Assembly (NCBI GenBank): GCA_934215455.1
Contig: CAKPZX010000073.1
Coordinates: 1 to 5,033 of the forward strand
Length of the DNA stretch: 5,033 bases
Direction: 5' to 3'
Source: an uncultured Streptococcus sp.
Lineage (GTDB): Bacteria; Bacillota; Bacilli; Lactobacillales; Streptococcaceae
The notes under the pieces were generated by a model. That model had not been told where the DNA came from. It saw only the letters and a program-made list of their open reading frames with translations, and made no database searches. Below are positions 1 to 5,033 of this stretch, piece after piece (position 1 is the stretch's first letter; each line of letters opens with the position of its first letter). The position numbers and the translations under genes are program-made.

Positions 1-827
1 ATGCTGGCTTCACGTTCCCAGATAGATACGACCATACATTCCCCAGCTTTATGAACAGCTGCAAGGGCTTGGCCTAAAACAACTGGAACCCCCGTAACTT
101 CATAAGAAACATCTGCTCCCCCACCGGTTAAACGATGGATGGCTTCGACGATTGTTTCTCCTTCTTCTGGGCGCACAACGATTGCTCCCAATTCTTCTGC
201 TTTAGCTTGGCGTTCAGGAGACAATTCAACCGCATAGATTTTTGATGCTCCTGCTGCACGAAGGGCTTCAACGATCAAAAGACCAATTGGACCCAAGCCA
301 AAGATAACAGCTGTATCTCCAGTTTTCAATGCAGATTGACGAACTGCATAAACAGCAACAGCAGCAGGTTCTGTAAGAGCTGCTTGTTCATAGCTCAAGC
401 TATCTGGAATCACATGAACCAAATCCCCATCAAGGACACAATATTTGGCAAAACCACCATCTGCAGCGAGGCCGACAAAGTTCAAGTTTGGATCAAGGTT
501 ATAATCACCAATCAAATTGTGCTCTGCAAGAATTGGTTCGATAGTGACACGATCGCCAACTTTGACACGAGTCACATCACTTCCGACTTCTACAATTTCA
601 CCAGAGAATTCATGTCCCAAAGTGACCGGTGCTTTTTGACCAGAATACACATGTTCTTCAGTTGGGATGAAGATCGGTCCATCCAAATATTCATGCAAGT
701 CCGTACCACAGATCCCTGTGAACTTAACTGCCACTTTTACTTGATGTGGTTGTACTTCAGGTACTTCCACTTCTTCGATACGAACGTCTTTTGCTGCATG
801 CCAGCGAGCTGCTTTCATAGTAGCCAT
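1..827 (-). CDS. bdhA: (R,R)-butanediol dehydrogenase-type zinc alcohol dehydrogenase, 3' end cut by window edge
   Basis: Medium-chain, zinc-dependent NAD(H) alcohol dehydrogenase that probably interconverts acetoin and 2,3-butanediol in overflow carbon metabolism in the cytoplasm. My translation gives 275 codons; the family is about 350 residues, so the C-terminal fifth is missing. Visible features: the catalytic zinc Cys in GICGTDLHEY (Cys40), the GHE motif (His71-Glu73 region), a Glu in the ALTEPAAVA segment (Glu153) and the Rossmann motif GLGPIG (177-182), followed by YAVELSPERQAKAEELGA. The four-cysteine structural zinc lobe is replaced by an EPILAEHNLIGDYNLD segment, as I remember in Bacillus BdhA, which this protein resembles closely. 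The ATG at 827 is chosen because AGGAGA lies 7-8 bases upstream. The Met at residue 4 (818) matches the usual family start but is too far from that site. It is monocistronic at its 5' side, behind a terminator and its own cre-controlled promoter. The fold is certain; the substrate is inferred from similarity. Confidence 0.9.
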   Translation of the reverse strand, partial: MATMKAARWHAAKDVRIEEVEVPEVQPHQVKVAVKFTGICGTDLHEYLDGPIFIPTEEHVYSGQKAPVTLGHEFSGEIVEVGSDVTRVKVGDRVTIEPILAEHNLIGDYNLDPNLNFVGLAADGGFAKYCVLDGDLVHVIPDSLSYEQAALTEPAAVAVYAVRQSALKTGDTAVIFGLGPIGLLIVEALRAAGASKIYAVELSPERQAKAEELGAIVVRPEEGETIVEAIHRLTGGGADVSYEVTGVPVVLGQALAAVHKAGECMVVSIWEREAS

Positions 828-834
828 ATGATGA

Positions 835-840
835 TCTCCT
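835..840 (-). promoter_or_regulatory. Ribosome binding site of the butanediol dehydrogenase gene
   Basis: AGGAGA sits 7 bases before the ATG at 827 and about 16 before the next in-frame ATG (818). It therefore favours the longer form with three extra N-terminal residues (MAT). Confidence 0.75.
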
Positions 841-886
841 TGTTTTCACCTTTTTTGTTTTCTTTTCAGGAAACTTTATATTTAAA

Positions 887-915
887 ATTGTAAACGTTTT
901 CCTTTTGTTTGTCAA
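887..915 (-). promoter_or_regulatory. Sigma-A promoter of the butanediol dehydrogenase gene
   Basis: Read on the minus strand, a perfect -35 box TTGACA (910-915) is followed by a 17-base spacer and the -10 box TACAAT (887-892). Transcription should begin near 880, giving a leader of about 50 bases before the ATG at 827. It lies between the terminator of the upstream operon and the gene, so the gene is expressed independently. Confidence 0.85.
888..903 (-). promoter_or_regulatory. CcpA-binding cre site overlapping the promoter
   Basis: The minus-strand 16-mer AGGAAAACGTTTACAA fits the low-GC Gram-positive cre consensus WTGNAAACGNWWNCAW at every fixed position except the second (G for T). It covers the spacer and most of the -10 box of the promoter. 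In that position CcpA with HPr-Ser-P would be expected to block RNA polymerase, so the gene is inferred to be repressed when glucose is plentiful. Binding itself is not shown by the sequence. Confidence 0.75.
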
Positions 916-930
916 GGAAAAACTGAAGAT

Positions 931-957
931 GAAAAAGAGCAGCCCTTTGACTGCTCC
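931..957 (-). terminator. Intrinsic terminator of the tetR/membrane-protein operon
   Basis: On the minus strand a GAGCAG/CTGCTC stem (951-956 with 937-942) encloses an 8-base loop and is followed directly by TTTTTC. A flanking G-U pair can lengthen the stem. It starts 4 bases after the stop codon of the small membrane protein gene and ends before the -35 box of the next promoter, separating the two transcription units. Confidence 0.85.
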
Positions 958-960
958 TTC

Positions 961-1344
961 TTATTTCTTCTTGATCCGAGAAGATTCCAATCTCCACCCA
1001 ACAATCCAACCAAGGACTAGGAGATAATTTTCAAGCGCACCGATCCCATTGACCGGCAGATGATAGTGAAAATAACTGAAGAGATGATTAGTACCGATCC
1101 CAAGCCCACCTAGGATCAAAGCCAATAGAACCGTTCGAAGATAAAACCAATCGTATTTGAGATTGACAGCAATCAGGATCACAAGGACCGCCACATTCCA
1201 AATCCCAATCTCCCGTTGCCAACCGACAGAAATACCATATCCCGAATGACTTCCCATATAGGATGGAAAGAATAGCTGGAAGATAATCGCTCCAGACATG
1301 GCGATGATAAGTAAAATAAATAAGAATCTCAACAGCCGATTCAT
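961..1344 (-). CDS. Small four-helix integral membrane protein, function unknown
   Basis: A 127-residue hydrophobic protein that I cannot assign to a characterised family with confidence. Likely membrane helices are at residues 6-26, 47-62, 69-88 and 103-118. The first could be read as a signal anchor, since it follows the charged start MNRLLR. The C-terminus is very basic (SSRIKKK), suggesting a cytoplasmic tail. A loop with QREIGIWN precedes helix 2; similar QREIG(Y/F)xN motifs occur in small uncharacterised membrane proteins of the DUF6790 type, a resemblance from memory only. The start is supported by AAAGGAGG (1351-1358). The ATG overlaps the stop of the upstream tetR gene in an ATGA (1341-1344), so the two are translationally coupled and the protein is a likely regulatory target of that repressor. 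Its G+C looks higher than that of tetR. Confidence 0.85.
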   Translation of the reverse strand: MNRLLRFLFILLIIAMSGAIIFQLFFPSYMGSHSGYGISVGWQREIGIWNVAVLVILIAVNLKYDWFYLRTVLLALILGGLGIGTNHLFSYFHYHLPVNGIGALENYLLVLGWIVGWRLESSRIKKK

Positions 1345-1982
1345 CTTCTTCCTCCTTTAAGAAAAGACTGATTAATCTCTTGACACTTGTTTTCTGTTAA
1401 AACAGGAACACCGCTACTGTTTAAATAAAATGCAATATAGTCTAATTTTTGTGAGAATGAGATCATTTCTTCACCTGATATAGTTGGATCAAGCCACACA
1501 TCAATTAATAGAGATAGTGTTGTGGCTGTCTCTAAAGGATATTTACAAGAAAACTCGCCCTTCTCATTTCCTTGATGAATGATTATTCCTACATATTTGG
1601 AAAGAATATTCACCGTATTTTTTAAAGAAAACAACAAACCAAACGGTATTTTTTGTGCCCAGTCAATACCAGTAAGCTGTTCCATATTCTCATTGCCTAT
1701 TAAATAATCTACTAATTGTAATAGACGATCTGTTGGTGAAACTTCTTCGTTCTTTGACAATTCTTCTAGAAAAGTTGAGAGGGCAATCGTTTCTTTTTCC
1801 ATTAAGAGTTGTAGAATCTCTTCTTTACTTTTGAAGTGATGGTAAACAGCCCCTTTTGACAATCCTGTCGCCGTTACTAAATCAGACATCGTTGTTTCAT
1901 TATAGCCTTTATTTGAAAACAAGGATAAAGCCACTTGAATAATTTGATCTTTACTTCTTTTTGATTTTATTTCTTGTTTCAA
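1341..1982 (-). CDS. TetR-family transcriptional repressor (TTG start)
   Basis: A 213-residue cytoplasmic DNA-binding regulator of TetR type. Residues 8-54 form the canonical N-terminal three-helix domain: IIQVALSLFSNKGYNETTM, then the helix-turn-helix MSDLVTATGLSKGAVYHHF, then KSKEEIL. The remaining C-terminal part is the ligand-binding and dimerisation region, variable in this family, with a WLDP segment near residue 163; its ligand cannot be read from the sequence. The start is TTG at 1980-1982: AAAGGAGGG lies 7 bases upstream and no ATG is suitably placed. It is the first gene of an operon with the small membrane protein (4-base overlap). A 19-bp inverted repeat just upstream is probably its own operator. 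Base composition is clearly more AT-rich than gatB or the dehydrogenase gene, which hints at a separate origin. Confidence 0.93.
   Translation of the reverse strand: MKQEIKSKRSKDQIIQVALSLFSNKGYNETTMSDLVTATGLSKGAVYHHFKSKEEILQLLMEKETIALSTFLEELSKNEEVSPTDRLLQLVDYLIGNENMEQLTGIDWAQKIPFGLLFSLKNTVNILSKYVGIIIHQGNEKGEFSCKYPLETATTLSLLIDVWLDPTISGEEMISFSQKLDYIAFYLNSSGVPVLTENKCQEINQSFLKGGRR
1351..1358 (-). promoter_or_regulatory. Ribosome binding site of the small membrane protein gene, inside the tetR 3' end
   Basis: AAAGGAGG lies 6 bases before the ATG at 1344 and within the last codons of tetR (those for Lys-Gly-Gly-Arg). Translation of the membrane protein is thus independent as well as coupled by the ATGA overlap. 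Confidence 0.8.
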
Positions 1983-1989
1983 GTAACTT

Positions 1990-1998
1990 CCCTCCTTT
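1990..1998 (-). promoter_or_regulatory. Ribosome binding site that fixes the TTG start of tetR
   Basis: AAAGGAGGG, a near-perfect Shine-Dalgarno sequence, is separated by 7 bases from the TTG at 1980-1982. This decides the start codon in the absence of a usable ATG. Confidence 0.85.
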
Positions 1999-2004
1999 AA
2001 AAAT

Positions 2005-2023
2005 AACAGACCATCGGTCTGTT
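2005..2023 (-). promoter_or_regulatory. 19-bp inverted-repeat operator, probably bound by the adjacent TetR repressor
   Basis: Two perfect 8-base arms, AACAGACC and GGTCTGTT, are separated by 3 bases. The arm spacing and the AGACC...GGTCT core are typical of TetR-family operators. It begins about 5 bases downstream of the -10 box (2028-2033), covering the expected transcription start and early leader, and ends 6 bases before the Shine-Dalgarno sequence. Bound repressor would block initiation, so autoregulation is inferred. Confidence 0.8.
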
Positions 2024-2027
2024 TTTG

Positions 2028-2056
2028 ATTTTATTAAATTTAGAAGACTTTGTCAA
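2028..2056 (-). promoter_or_regulatory. Sigma-A promoter of the tetR/membrane-protein operon
   Basis: On the minus strand, TTGACA (2051-2056), a 17-base spacer and TAAAAT (2028-2033) make a near-consensus promoter. Transcription should start near 2021, inside the inverted-repeat operator. Confidence 0.85.
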
Positions 2057-2081
2057 TTAAATTCCATTTTTCATCCCCTCT

Positions 2082-2116
2082 GAAAAAGTAAAAACAGACA
2101 CAAAAAGGTGCCTGTT
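2082..2116 (-). terminator. Intrinsic terminator between the repeat element and the tetR promoter
   Basis: In minus-strand RNA, AACAGGCAC (2108-2116) pairs with GUGUCUGUU (2093-2101) over 9 base pairs including one G-U, with a 6-base loop, and is followed by UUUACUUUUU. It would stop transcripts coming from the PASTA gene through the repeat element before they reach the tetR promoter. The G-U pair works only on the minus strand, which supports this orientation. Confidence 0.75.
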
Positions 2117-2160
2117 AGAATGTAAACATATACTGAAACTTTCCACCGTGAGAAAAGTGA

Positions 2161-2334
2161 GAGTGGGACAGAAATCGGTAATTCGTTAGAATTCGATTTC
2201 GTCGTCCCACCTCCGCACAGTTGAGTAGGGCTGTAAAAGCTGATGAAATCAGCGTAGTAGAGCCCACTCAACCACTGCGTCTTGCTCGACAATCCAAAAA
2301 TAATTGAGAGGCTAGGACTTTTGCCCCAGCCTCT
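2161..2334. repeat. Composite hairpin-rich intergenic repeat of streptococcal type (three consecutive palindromes)
   Basis: Three adjacent palindromes fill the gap between the PASTA gene and the terminator before tetR. Palindrome A (2161-2213): GTGGGAC/GTCCCAC outer arms, GAAATCG/CGATTTC middle arms and AATTC-GTTA-GAATT at the tip. Palindrome B (2214-2279): outer CGCA/TGCG and GTTGAGT/ACTCAAC arms, a GGGCT/AGCCC arm with one bulged A, and an internal GCTGAT-GAA-ATCAGC hairpin. Palindrome C (2307-2334): AGAGGCT/AGCCTCT. The two ends of the whole block are loosely inverted copies (AGAG-TGGGACAGAAA at the left, AGAGGCTGGGGCAAAA from the right), giving a MITE-like layout. I recall blocks of this kind scattered between genes in oral streptococci; copy number cannot be checked here. 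No transposase and no clear target-site duplication are visible. Confidence 0.7.
2300..2334 (-). terminator. Possible terminator of the PASTA gene formed by palindrome C
   Basis: In minus-strand RNA, GAGGCUGGGGC pairs with GUCCUAGCCUC around an AAAA loop, with two G-U pairs that are possible only on this strand; U-rich sequence follows after a short gap (UCAAUUAUUUUU). It lies 33 bases after the stop of the PASTA gene. The U-tract is imperfect, so termination here may be partial, with the hairpin at 2082-2116 as backup. Confidence 0.5.
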
Positions 2335-2366
2335 TCCAATCATTCCCCTTAAATGTTATTTAATGG

Positions 2367-3758
2367 CTAATCATCATATCCACTTGAAGAATTTCCAGTA
2401 TCGTTATTTTTTGAATTTGAATCATCAGAATTATCATTAGGTGCTACTCTATTCCTATTTTGTTCACCTTCATTTGGTTCATAAACGGTCAATACAATTC
2501 GTGTTCGATTAATATCCACCGTACTCGAAACTTCTGGAGTTTGACTGACAATTTGACCTGCAGAAACGAATACTCCAGCAGGAAGATGGTTAGTTTTTCT
2601 GATTTCAATATTAGATTCCTTGATTCCATATATTTCAATCAAGTTACTTCTAGCAAAATCATAGGTTGATCCAATATAGTTTGGCATTTCAATCGACGTT
2701 GTTTTCTTCGCTACTTTCAAAACAATCTTAGTTTTTGAATTCAGAGAATATTGTTTCCCTGCGGCCGGTGTTTGCTCTATAACTGTCCCCGGAGCATAAT
2801 CAAAGGTTTCAACCTCTTCAATACTGATCATTTTATTGGATACTTTATAGGTATTTTTCAGATCCTCTTCTGCTGTTGCTCGCGTGTCTCCCACATAATT
2901 TGGCATTTCAAAACTATTTGGTCCTTTGGAAACAATGATATTAATCTTATCTCCTCGTTGTTTCTTGGTTCCAGCAGCTGGATTTGTTTTTATAATATAC
3001 CCCTCTGCAATCGAATCGCTATATTCCTCTTGTTCTTTTCCTAATTTTAAATTTTGCTTTTCAATGATTGCTTTTGCTTCTGCAACTGTTTTTCCTGAGA
3101 GATTAGGAACAACTGTAGTATCTGTGTTTTTTTCTAGATCCGATTTTCCTTTAGTTTCTTTTTTTGAACTTTCCGACTTTCTTGAAATAGATACTGAATC
3201 ATTTTGCCTTTGATATCGTCCACTTTTTGGTAAAAAAAGCCATAACATTAAAGTTAAAATGACTAATCCAATAACTAGACTTATAATTCTTTTCTTTCGT
3301 TGTCTCTTTTTTTCCTCTTCTTGTTTGATTAATTGTTCCTGCCTATAGTGTTCAGCTTGTATAGCTAGTTTTCTCTCTTTTTCAGCTTCCTCAAACTTAT
3401 ATTTCTCGTATTCACCCTCAACTTCTGAGAGAAGTATTTGTATTCGATCACGCTCACTATTATCTTTAGCTTGAGCCCATATTTTTTTCAATTCAAATAT
3501 TTTATCTTTATAAAATTGCTCCTGTTTTTGTTTGAGTTCTTGCTCTCTCCGTCTCTCCTCAGCGATTGCTTGTTGTTGTAATATTTCATTTTGCTTTTCA
3601 GTTTGTCGAACTTGATTCTCTAGAAGTCTATTTTTTTCTTCTGAAGCTAATCTTTGCTGAATAGAGTGTCTATCTAACAAATCATTGTGTCTCTTTAATT
3701 CTTGATTTCGCTCTCGTTCCCTCTGTTCCGCCTCATAATCTTTTTCCCAGTTACTCAT
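2367..3758 (-). CDS. Single-pass membrane protein with cytoplasmic coiled coil and three extracellular PASTA domains
   Basis: A 463-residue protein of unknown specific role. Residues 1-157 are an extremely charged, Gln/Glu/Lys/Arg-rich helical region, very probably a coiled coil and cytoplasmic, ending in the basic stretch KKRQRKKR. One transmembrane helix follows (about 158-177, IISLVIGLVILTLMLWLFLP). A Ser/Lys-rich linker (178-213) leads to three PASTA repeats: 214-279 (VVPNLSGKTVAEAK ... NPAAGTKK ... IIVSKG), 282-350 (MPNYVGDT ... QTPAAGKQ ... IVLKV) and 354-427 (MPNYIGST ... QTPEVSST ... IVLTV). The tail (428-463) is Asn/Asp/Ser-rich and disordered. PASTA domains in StkP/PknB kinases and PBP2x-type proteins sense or bind peptidoglycan, but no kinase or penicillin-binding domain is present. 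A cell-wall sensing or scaffolding role is inferred. The start is supported by AGGAGA at 3763-3768. Strong AT bias compared with gatB. Transcribed alone. Confidence 0.9.
   Translation of the reverse strand: MSNWEKDYEAEQRERERNQELKRHNDLLDRHSIQQRLASEEKNRLLENQVRQTEKQNEILQQQAIAEERRREQELKQKQEQFYKDKIFELKKIWAQAKDNSERDRIQILLSEVEGEYEKYKFEEAEKERKLAIQAEHYRQEQLIKQEEEKKRQRKKRIISLVIGLVILTLMLWLFLPKSGRYQRQNDSVSISRKSESSKKETKGKSDLEKNTDTTVVPNLSGKTVAEAKAIIEKQNLKLGKEQEEYSDSIAEGYIIKTNPAAGTKKQRGDKINIIVSKGPNSFEMPNYVGDTRATAEEDLKNTYKVSNKMISIEEVETFDYAPGTVIEQTPAAGKQYSLNSKTKIVLKVAKKTTSIEMPNYIGSTYDFARSNLIEIYGIKESNIEIRKTNHLPAGVFVSAGQIVSQTPEVSSTVDINRTRIVLTVYEPNEGEQNRNRVAPNDNSDDSNSKNNDTGNSSSGYDD
2680..2911 (-). repeat. Intragenic repeat in the PASTA-coding region
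   Basis: The 13-mer TTTGGCATTTCAA (plus-strand reading) occurs at 2680-2692 and 2899-2911, exactly 219 bases (73 codons) apart, with flanking near-identity. It encodes the EMPNY start of PASTA domains 2 and 3, suggesting these two repeats arose by duplication of one unit. PASTA 1 begins with VPNLSG and is more divergent. Confidence 0.6.
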
Positions 3759-3762
3759 TTTT

Positions 3763-3768
3763 TCTCCT
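3763..3768 (-). promoter_or_regulatory. Ribosome binding site of the PASTA protein gene
   Basis: TTAGGAGA followed by AAAA and the ATG at 3758. The spacing of 4-5 bases is on the short side but there is no competing start nearby. Confidence 0.7.
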
Positions 3769-3922
3769 AATTCGCATTGTTATTTTCTTGACTCAATAAA
3801 GTCATCTACTAATATTTAATCAATTCCTATAAAAGCCTAATAATCCTTCTGTTATTTAAAAACTCATATTTCCAAAACACTTTCATTTTACAACTAATTA
3901 GTGAATTCTATCTTTATGCAAT

Positions 3923-3951
3923 ATTATAACCAATTAAAAAAGTAAATACAA
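3923..3951 (-). promoter_or_regulatory. Candidate promoter of the PASTA protein gene
   Basis: A perfect -10 box TATAAT (3923-3928) follows a 17-base spacer and a weak -35 TTGTAT (3946-3951; 3 of 6 consensus bases). It is the best sigma-A-like match in the spacer, but such AT-rich DNA can produce chance matches. Confidence 0.5.
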
Positions 3952-3972
3952 GAACATTAATAAGATATTTTT

Positions 3973-4036
3973 AAAACAAAAAAATAAACTGCCCCCAAAA
4001 GTTAGGCAGTAAAAATCTAACTTTTAGGGTGCAGTT
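3973..4036 (-). terminator. Strong intrinsic terminator of gatB, with arms resembling IS3/IS150-type ends
   Basis: On the minus strand, AACTGC-ACCCT-AAAAGTTAG (4017-4036) pairs with CTAACTTTT-GGGG-GCAGTT (3987-4005): a stem of about 18 pairs with small mismatches and an 11-base loop. TATTTTTTTGTTTT follows. It begins 13 bases after the gatB stop codon. The arms CTGCACCCTAAAAGTTAG and its partner look like the inverted terminal repeats of IS150-group elements (IS150 itself begins TGTACTGCACCC, from memory), but there is no transposase between them. Confidence 0.85.
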
Positions 4037-4049
4037 CTCTATTTCTCTA

Positions 4050-5033
4050 TTACTCTTCTTTCAACTTCGCCAATTCTTGGGCAAGTAACTTGAGGGCTAC
4101 TTGTGGGTTGGCTTGGCCTTTGGTTGCTTTCATGAGGAAGCCGGTGAAGGCCTTGTCCGCATTCCGCTTCCCTGACTTGAAGTCAGCTACGGCTGCTTCG
4201 TTGTCTGCAAAGACTTGGTGGATGATTGGGATCAAGACTTCAGGATCTGAAATCTGTACCAAACCAGCTTTTTCTACGTATTCACGCGCGCCACCACCGT
4301 TTTTCGCCAAGTGAACGAAGACTTTCTTGGCAATCTTAGATGAAATGGTTCCATCTTCGATAATGGCAATCATTTCGACCAAATTTTCTGGTGTCAATTG
4401 GATTTCTTCCAGTGTTTTGCCTTCTGCATTCAAGAATTGTGCGACTTCACCTTGGAGCCAGTTAGACACTTGTTTGGCATCACCACCAAGGGCTACAGCT
4501 GCTTCAAAGAAGTCAGACGTAACTTTCGTCGCTGTCAATTGGTTGGCATCATAGTCAGACAAGCCAAGCTCTGCCACGTAGCGAGCACGACGGTCTTTTG
4601 GAAACTCTGGCAACTCTGTGCGCATTTCCTCGATCCACTCATCTGAGATTTCAAACAATGGAAGGTCTGGTTCTGGGAAGTAACGGTAATCCGCTGCTCC
4701 TTCTTTGACACGCATAAGGATAGTGCTCTTATTAGCTTCATCATAACGACGTGTTTCTTGACGAATGACACCACCTGAACGCAAGATTTTCGCTTGGCGT
4801 TGCACTTCGTATTCAAGACCTTTACGCACGTTTGAGAAGGAATTCAAGTTTTTCAACTCTGTCTTGGTACCAAATTCCTCTTGACCGTATGGGCGAAGGG
4901 AAATGTTGGCATCTACACGCATAGACCCTTCTTCCATCTTGACGTCTGAAATACCTGTGTACTGGATGACTTCTTTCAAAGCTGTCAAATAAGCGTAGGC
5001 TTCTTCTGGAGAACGCATATCTGCTTCAGATAC
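4050..5033 (-). CDS. gatB: Aspartyl/glutamyl-tRNA(Asn/Gln) amidotransferase subunit B, 5' end cut by window edge
   Basis: GatB, in the GatCAB complex, activates misacylated Glu-tRNA(Gln) (and Asp-tRNA(Asn)) by ATP-dependent phosphorylation and receives ammonia from GatA, forming Gln-tRNA(Gln) in organisms without glutaminyl-tRNA synthetase. About 327 codons are present of a usual 475-480; the reading frame is open to the right edge ([12 protein letters not shown]...), so the Met at 5018 is internal. Visible parts: the rest of the catalytic cradle domain ([42 protein letters not shown]), then the helical and C-terminal tRNA-binding YqeY-like domain ([56 protein letters not shown]) ending in LAKLKEE. 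The end matches streptococcal GatB as I know it, so the protein is complete at its C-terminus. It is the last gene of its transcript, normally after gatC and gatA, which lie outside. A very strong terminator follows. Confidence 0.97.
   Translation of the reverse strand, partial: VSEADMRSPEEAYAYLTALKEVIQYTGISDVKMEEGSMRVDANISLRPYGQEEFGTKTELKNLNSFSNVRKGLEYEVQRQAKILRSGGVIRQETRRYDEANKSTILMRVKEGAADYRYFPEPDLPLFEISDEWIEEMRTELPEFPKDRRARYVAELGLSDYDANQLTATKVTSDFFEAAVALGGDAKQVSNWLQGEVAQFLNAEGKTLEEIQLTPENLVEMIAIIEDGTISSKIAKKVFVHLAKNGGGAREYVEKAGLVQISDPEVLIPIIHQVFADNEAAVADFKSGKRNADKAFTGFLMKATKGQANPQVALKLLAQELAKLKEE

Larger units (their letters stand above)
3759..3972. other. AT-rich intergenic region between gatB terminator and the PASTA gene
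   Basis: About 215 bases with no open reading frame of note on either strand. It holds a candidate promoter for the PASTA gene (3923-3951), leaving an untranslated leader of roughly 155 bases. I see no clear riboswitch, T-box or strong hairpin in that leader. Confidence 0.6.

Noticed and set aside
336..893. Plus-strand open frame of 185 codons
   Set aside because: Lies antisense over the butanediol dehydrogenase gene and its promoter, has no ribosome binding site, and has a composition unlike a real protein (Cys/Phe/His-rich).
2005..2030. Inverted repeat followed by Ts on the plus strand read as a terminator
   Set aside because: The plus strand carries no gene upstream, the loop would be only 3 bases, and the position just after a -10 box in front of tetR fits an operator better.
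2161..2334. CRISPR array or BOX element
   Set aside because: The palindromes differ in sequence and are not spaced direct repeats, and none matches the boxA/boxC sequences of pneumococcal BOX as I remember them.
2071..2343. Minus-strand open frame of 90 codons
   Set aside because: It runs through the three palindromes and the terminator, has no ribosome binding site, and its translation merely reflects the repeat sequence.
2460..3213. Plus-strand open frames opposite the PASTA gene
   Set aside because: They are shadows of a gene with clear domains on the other strand and lack ribosome binding sites.
4090..4816. Open frames on both strands within gatB
   Set aside because: All are alternative frames of gatB, whose translation is unmistakable over its full length.
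4050..5018. gatB starting at the Met at 5018
   Set aside because: The frame stays open to the window edge and the residues before this Met fit the internal GatB sequence; the true start lies outside.

Overview
The window looks like chromosomal DNA of a low-GC Firmicute, most likely an oral/viridans Streptococcus. Three things point there. The GatB C-terminal part agrees closely with streptococcal GatB as I remember it. Strong AGGAGG-type ribosome binding sites and sigma-A promoters are present. There is also a composite hairpin repeat that I recall as a dispersed intergenic element of streptococci. Species cannot be fixed from this window. All five credible genes lie on the minus strand, so in transcription order the window reads from right to left.

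From the right edge: (1) the 3' two thirds of gatB, the B subunit of the Asp/Glu-tRNA(Asn/Gln) amidotransferase, ending in a very strong hairpin terminator (3973-4036). The arms of this terminator look like the ends of an IS3/IS150-type insertion sequence. (2) An AT-rich spacer of about 215 bases holding a candidate promoter and a long leader. (3) A 463-codon gene for a single-pass membrane protein: a cytoplasmic coiled coil, one transmembrane helix and three extracellular PASTA domains, with no kinase or transpeptidase domain. This is the least ordinary gene here. (4) A structured intergenic stretch (2161-2334) with three consecutive hairpins, followed by an intrinsic terminator (2082-2116). 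(5) A two-gene operon of a TetR-family repressor (TTG start) and a small four-helix membrane protein. The genes overlap by 4 bases (ATGA) and are driven by a near-consensus promoter with a 19-bp inverted-repeat operator at the expected transcription start, so the operon is probably autoregulated. (6) After another terminator, a consensus promoter overlapped by a CcpA (cre) site drives a (R,R)-butanediol dehydrogenase-type zinc alcohol dehydrogenase whose 3' end runs off the left edge.

The edge genes (gatB, butanediol dehydrogenase) are housekeeping or central metabolism and visibly richer in G+C. The tetR and PASTA genes between them are clearly more AT-rich and are bounded by repeats and terminators, which fits a variable segment between conserved genes. 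I see no CRISPR array, tRNA, rRNA or intact transposase. The best candidates for something undescribed are the kinase-less coiled-coil/PASTA membrane protein and the TetR/small-membrane-protein module.
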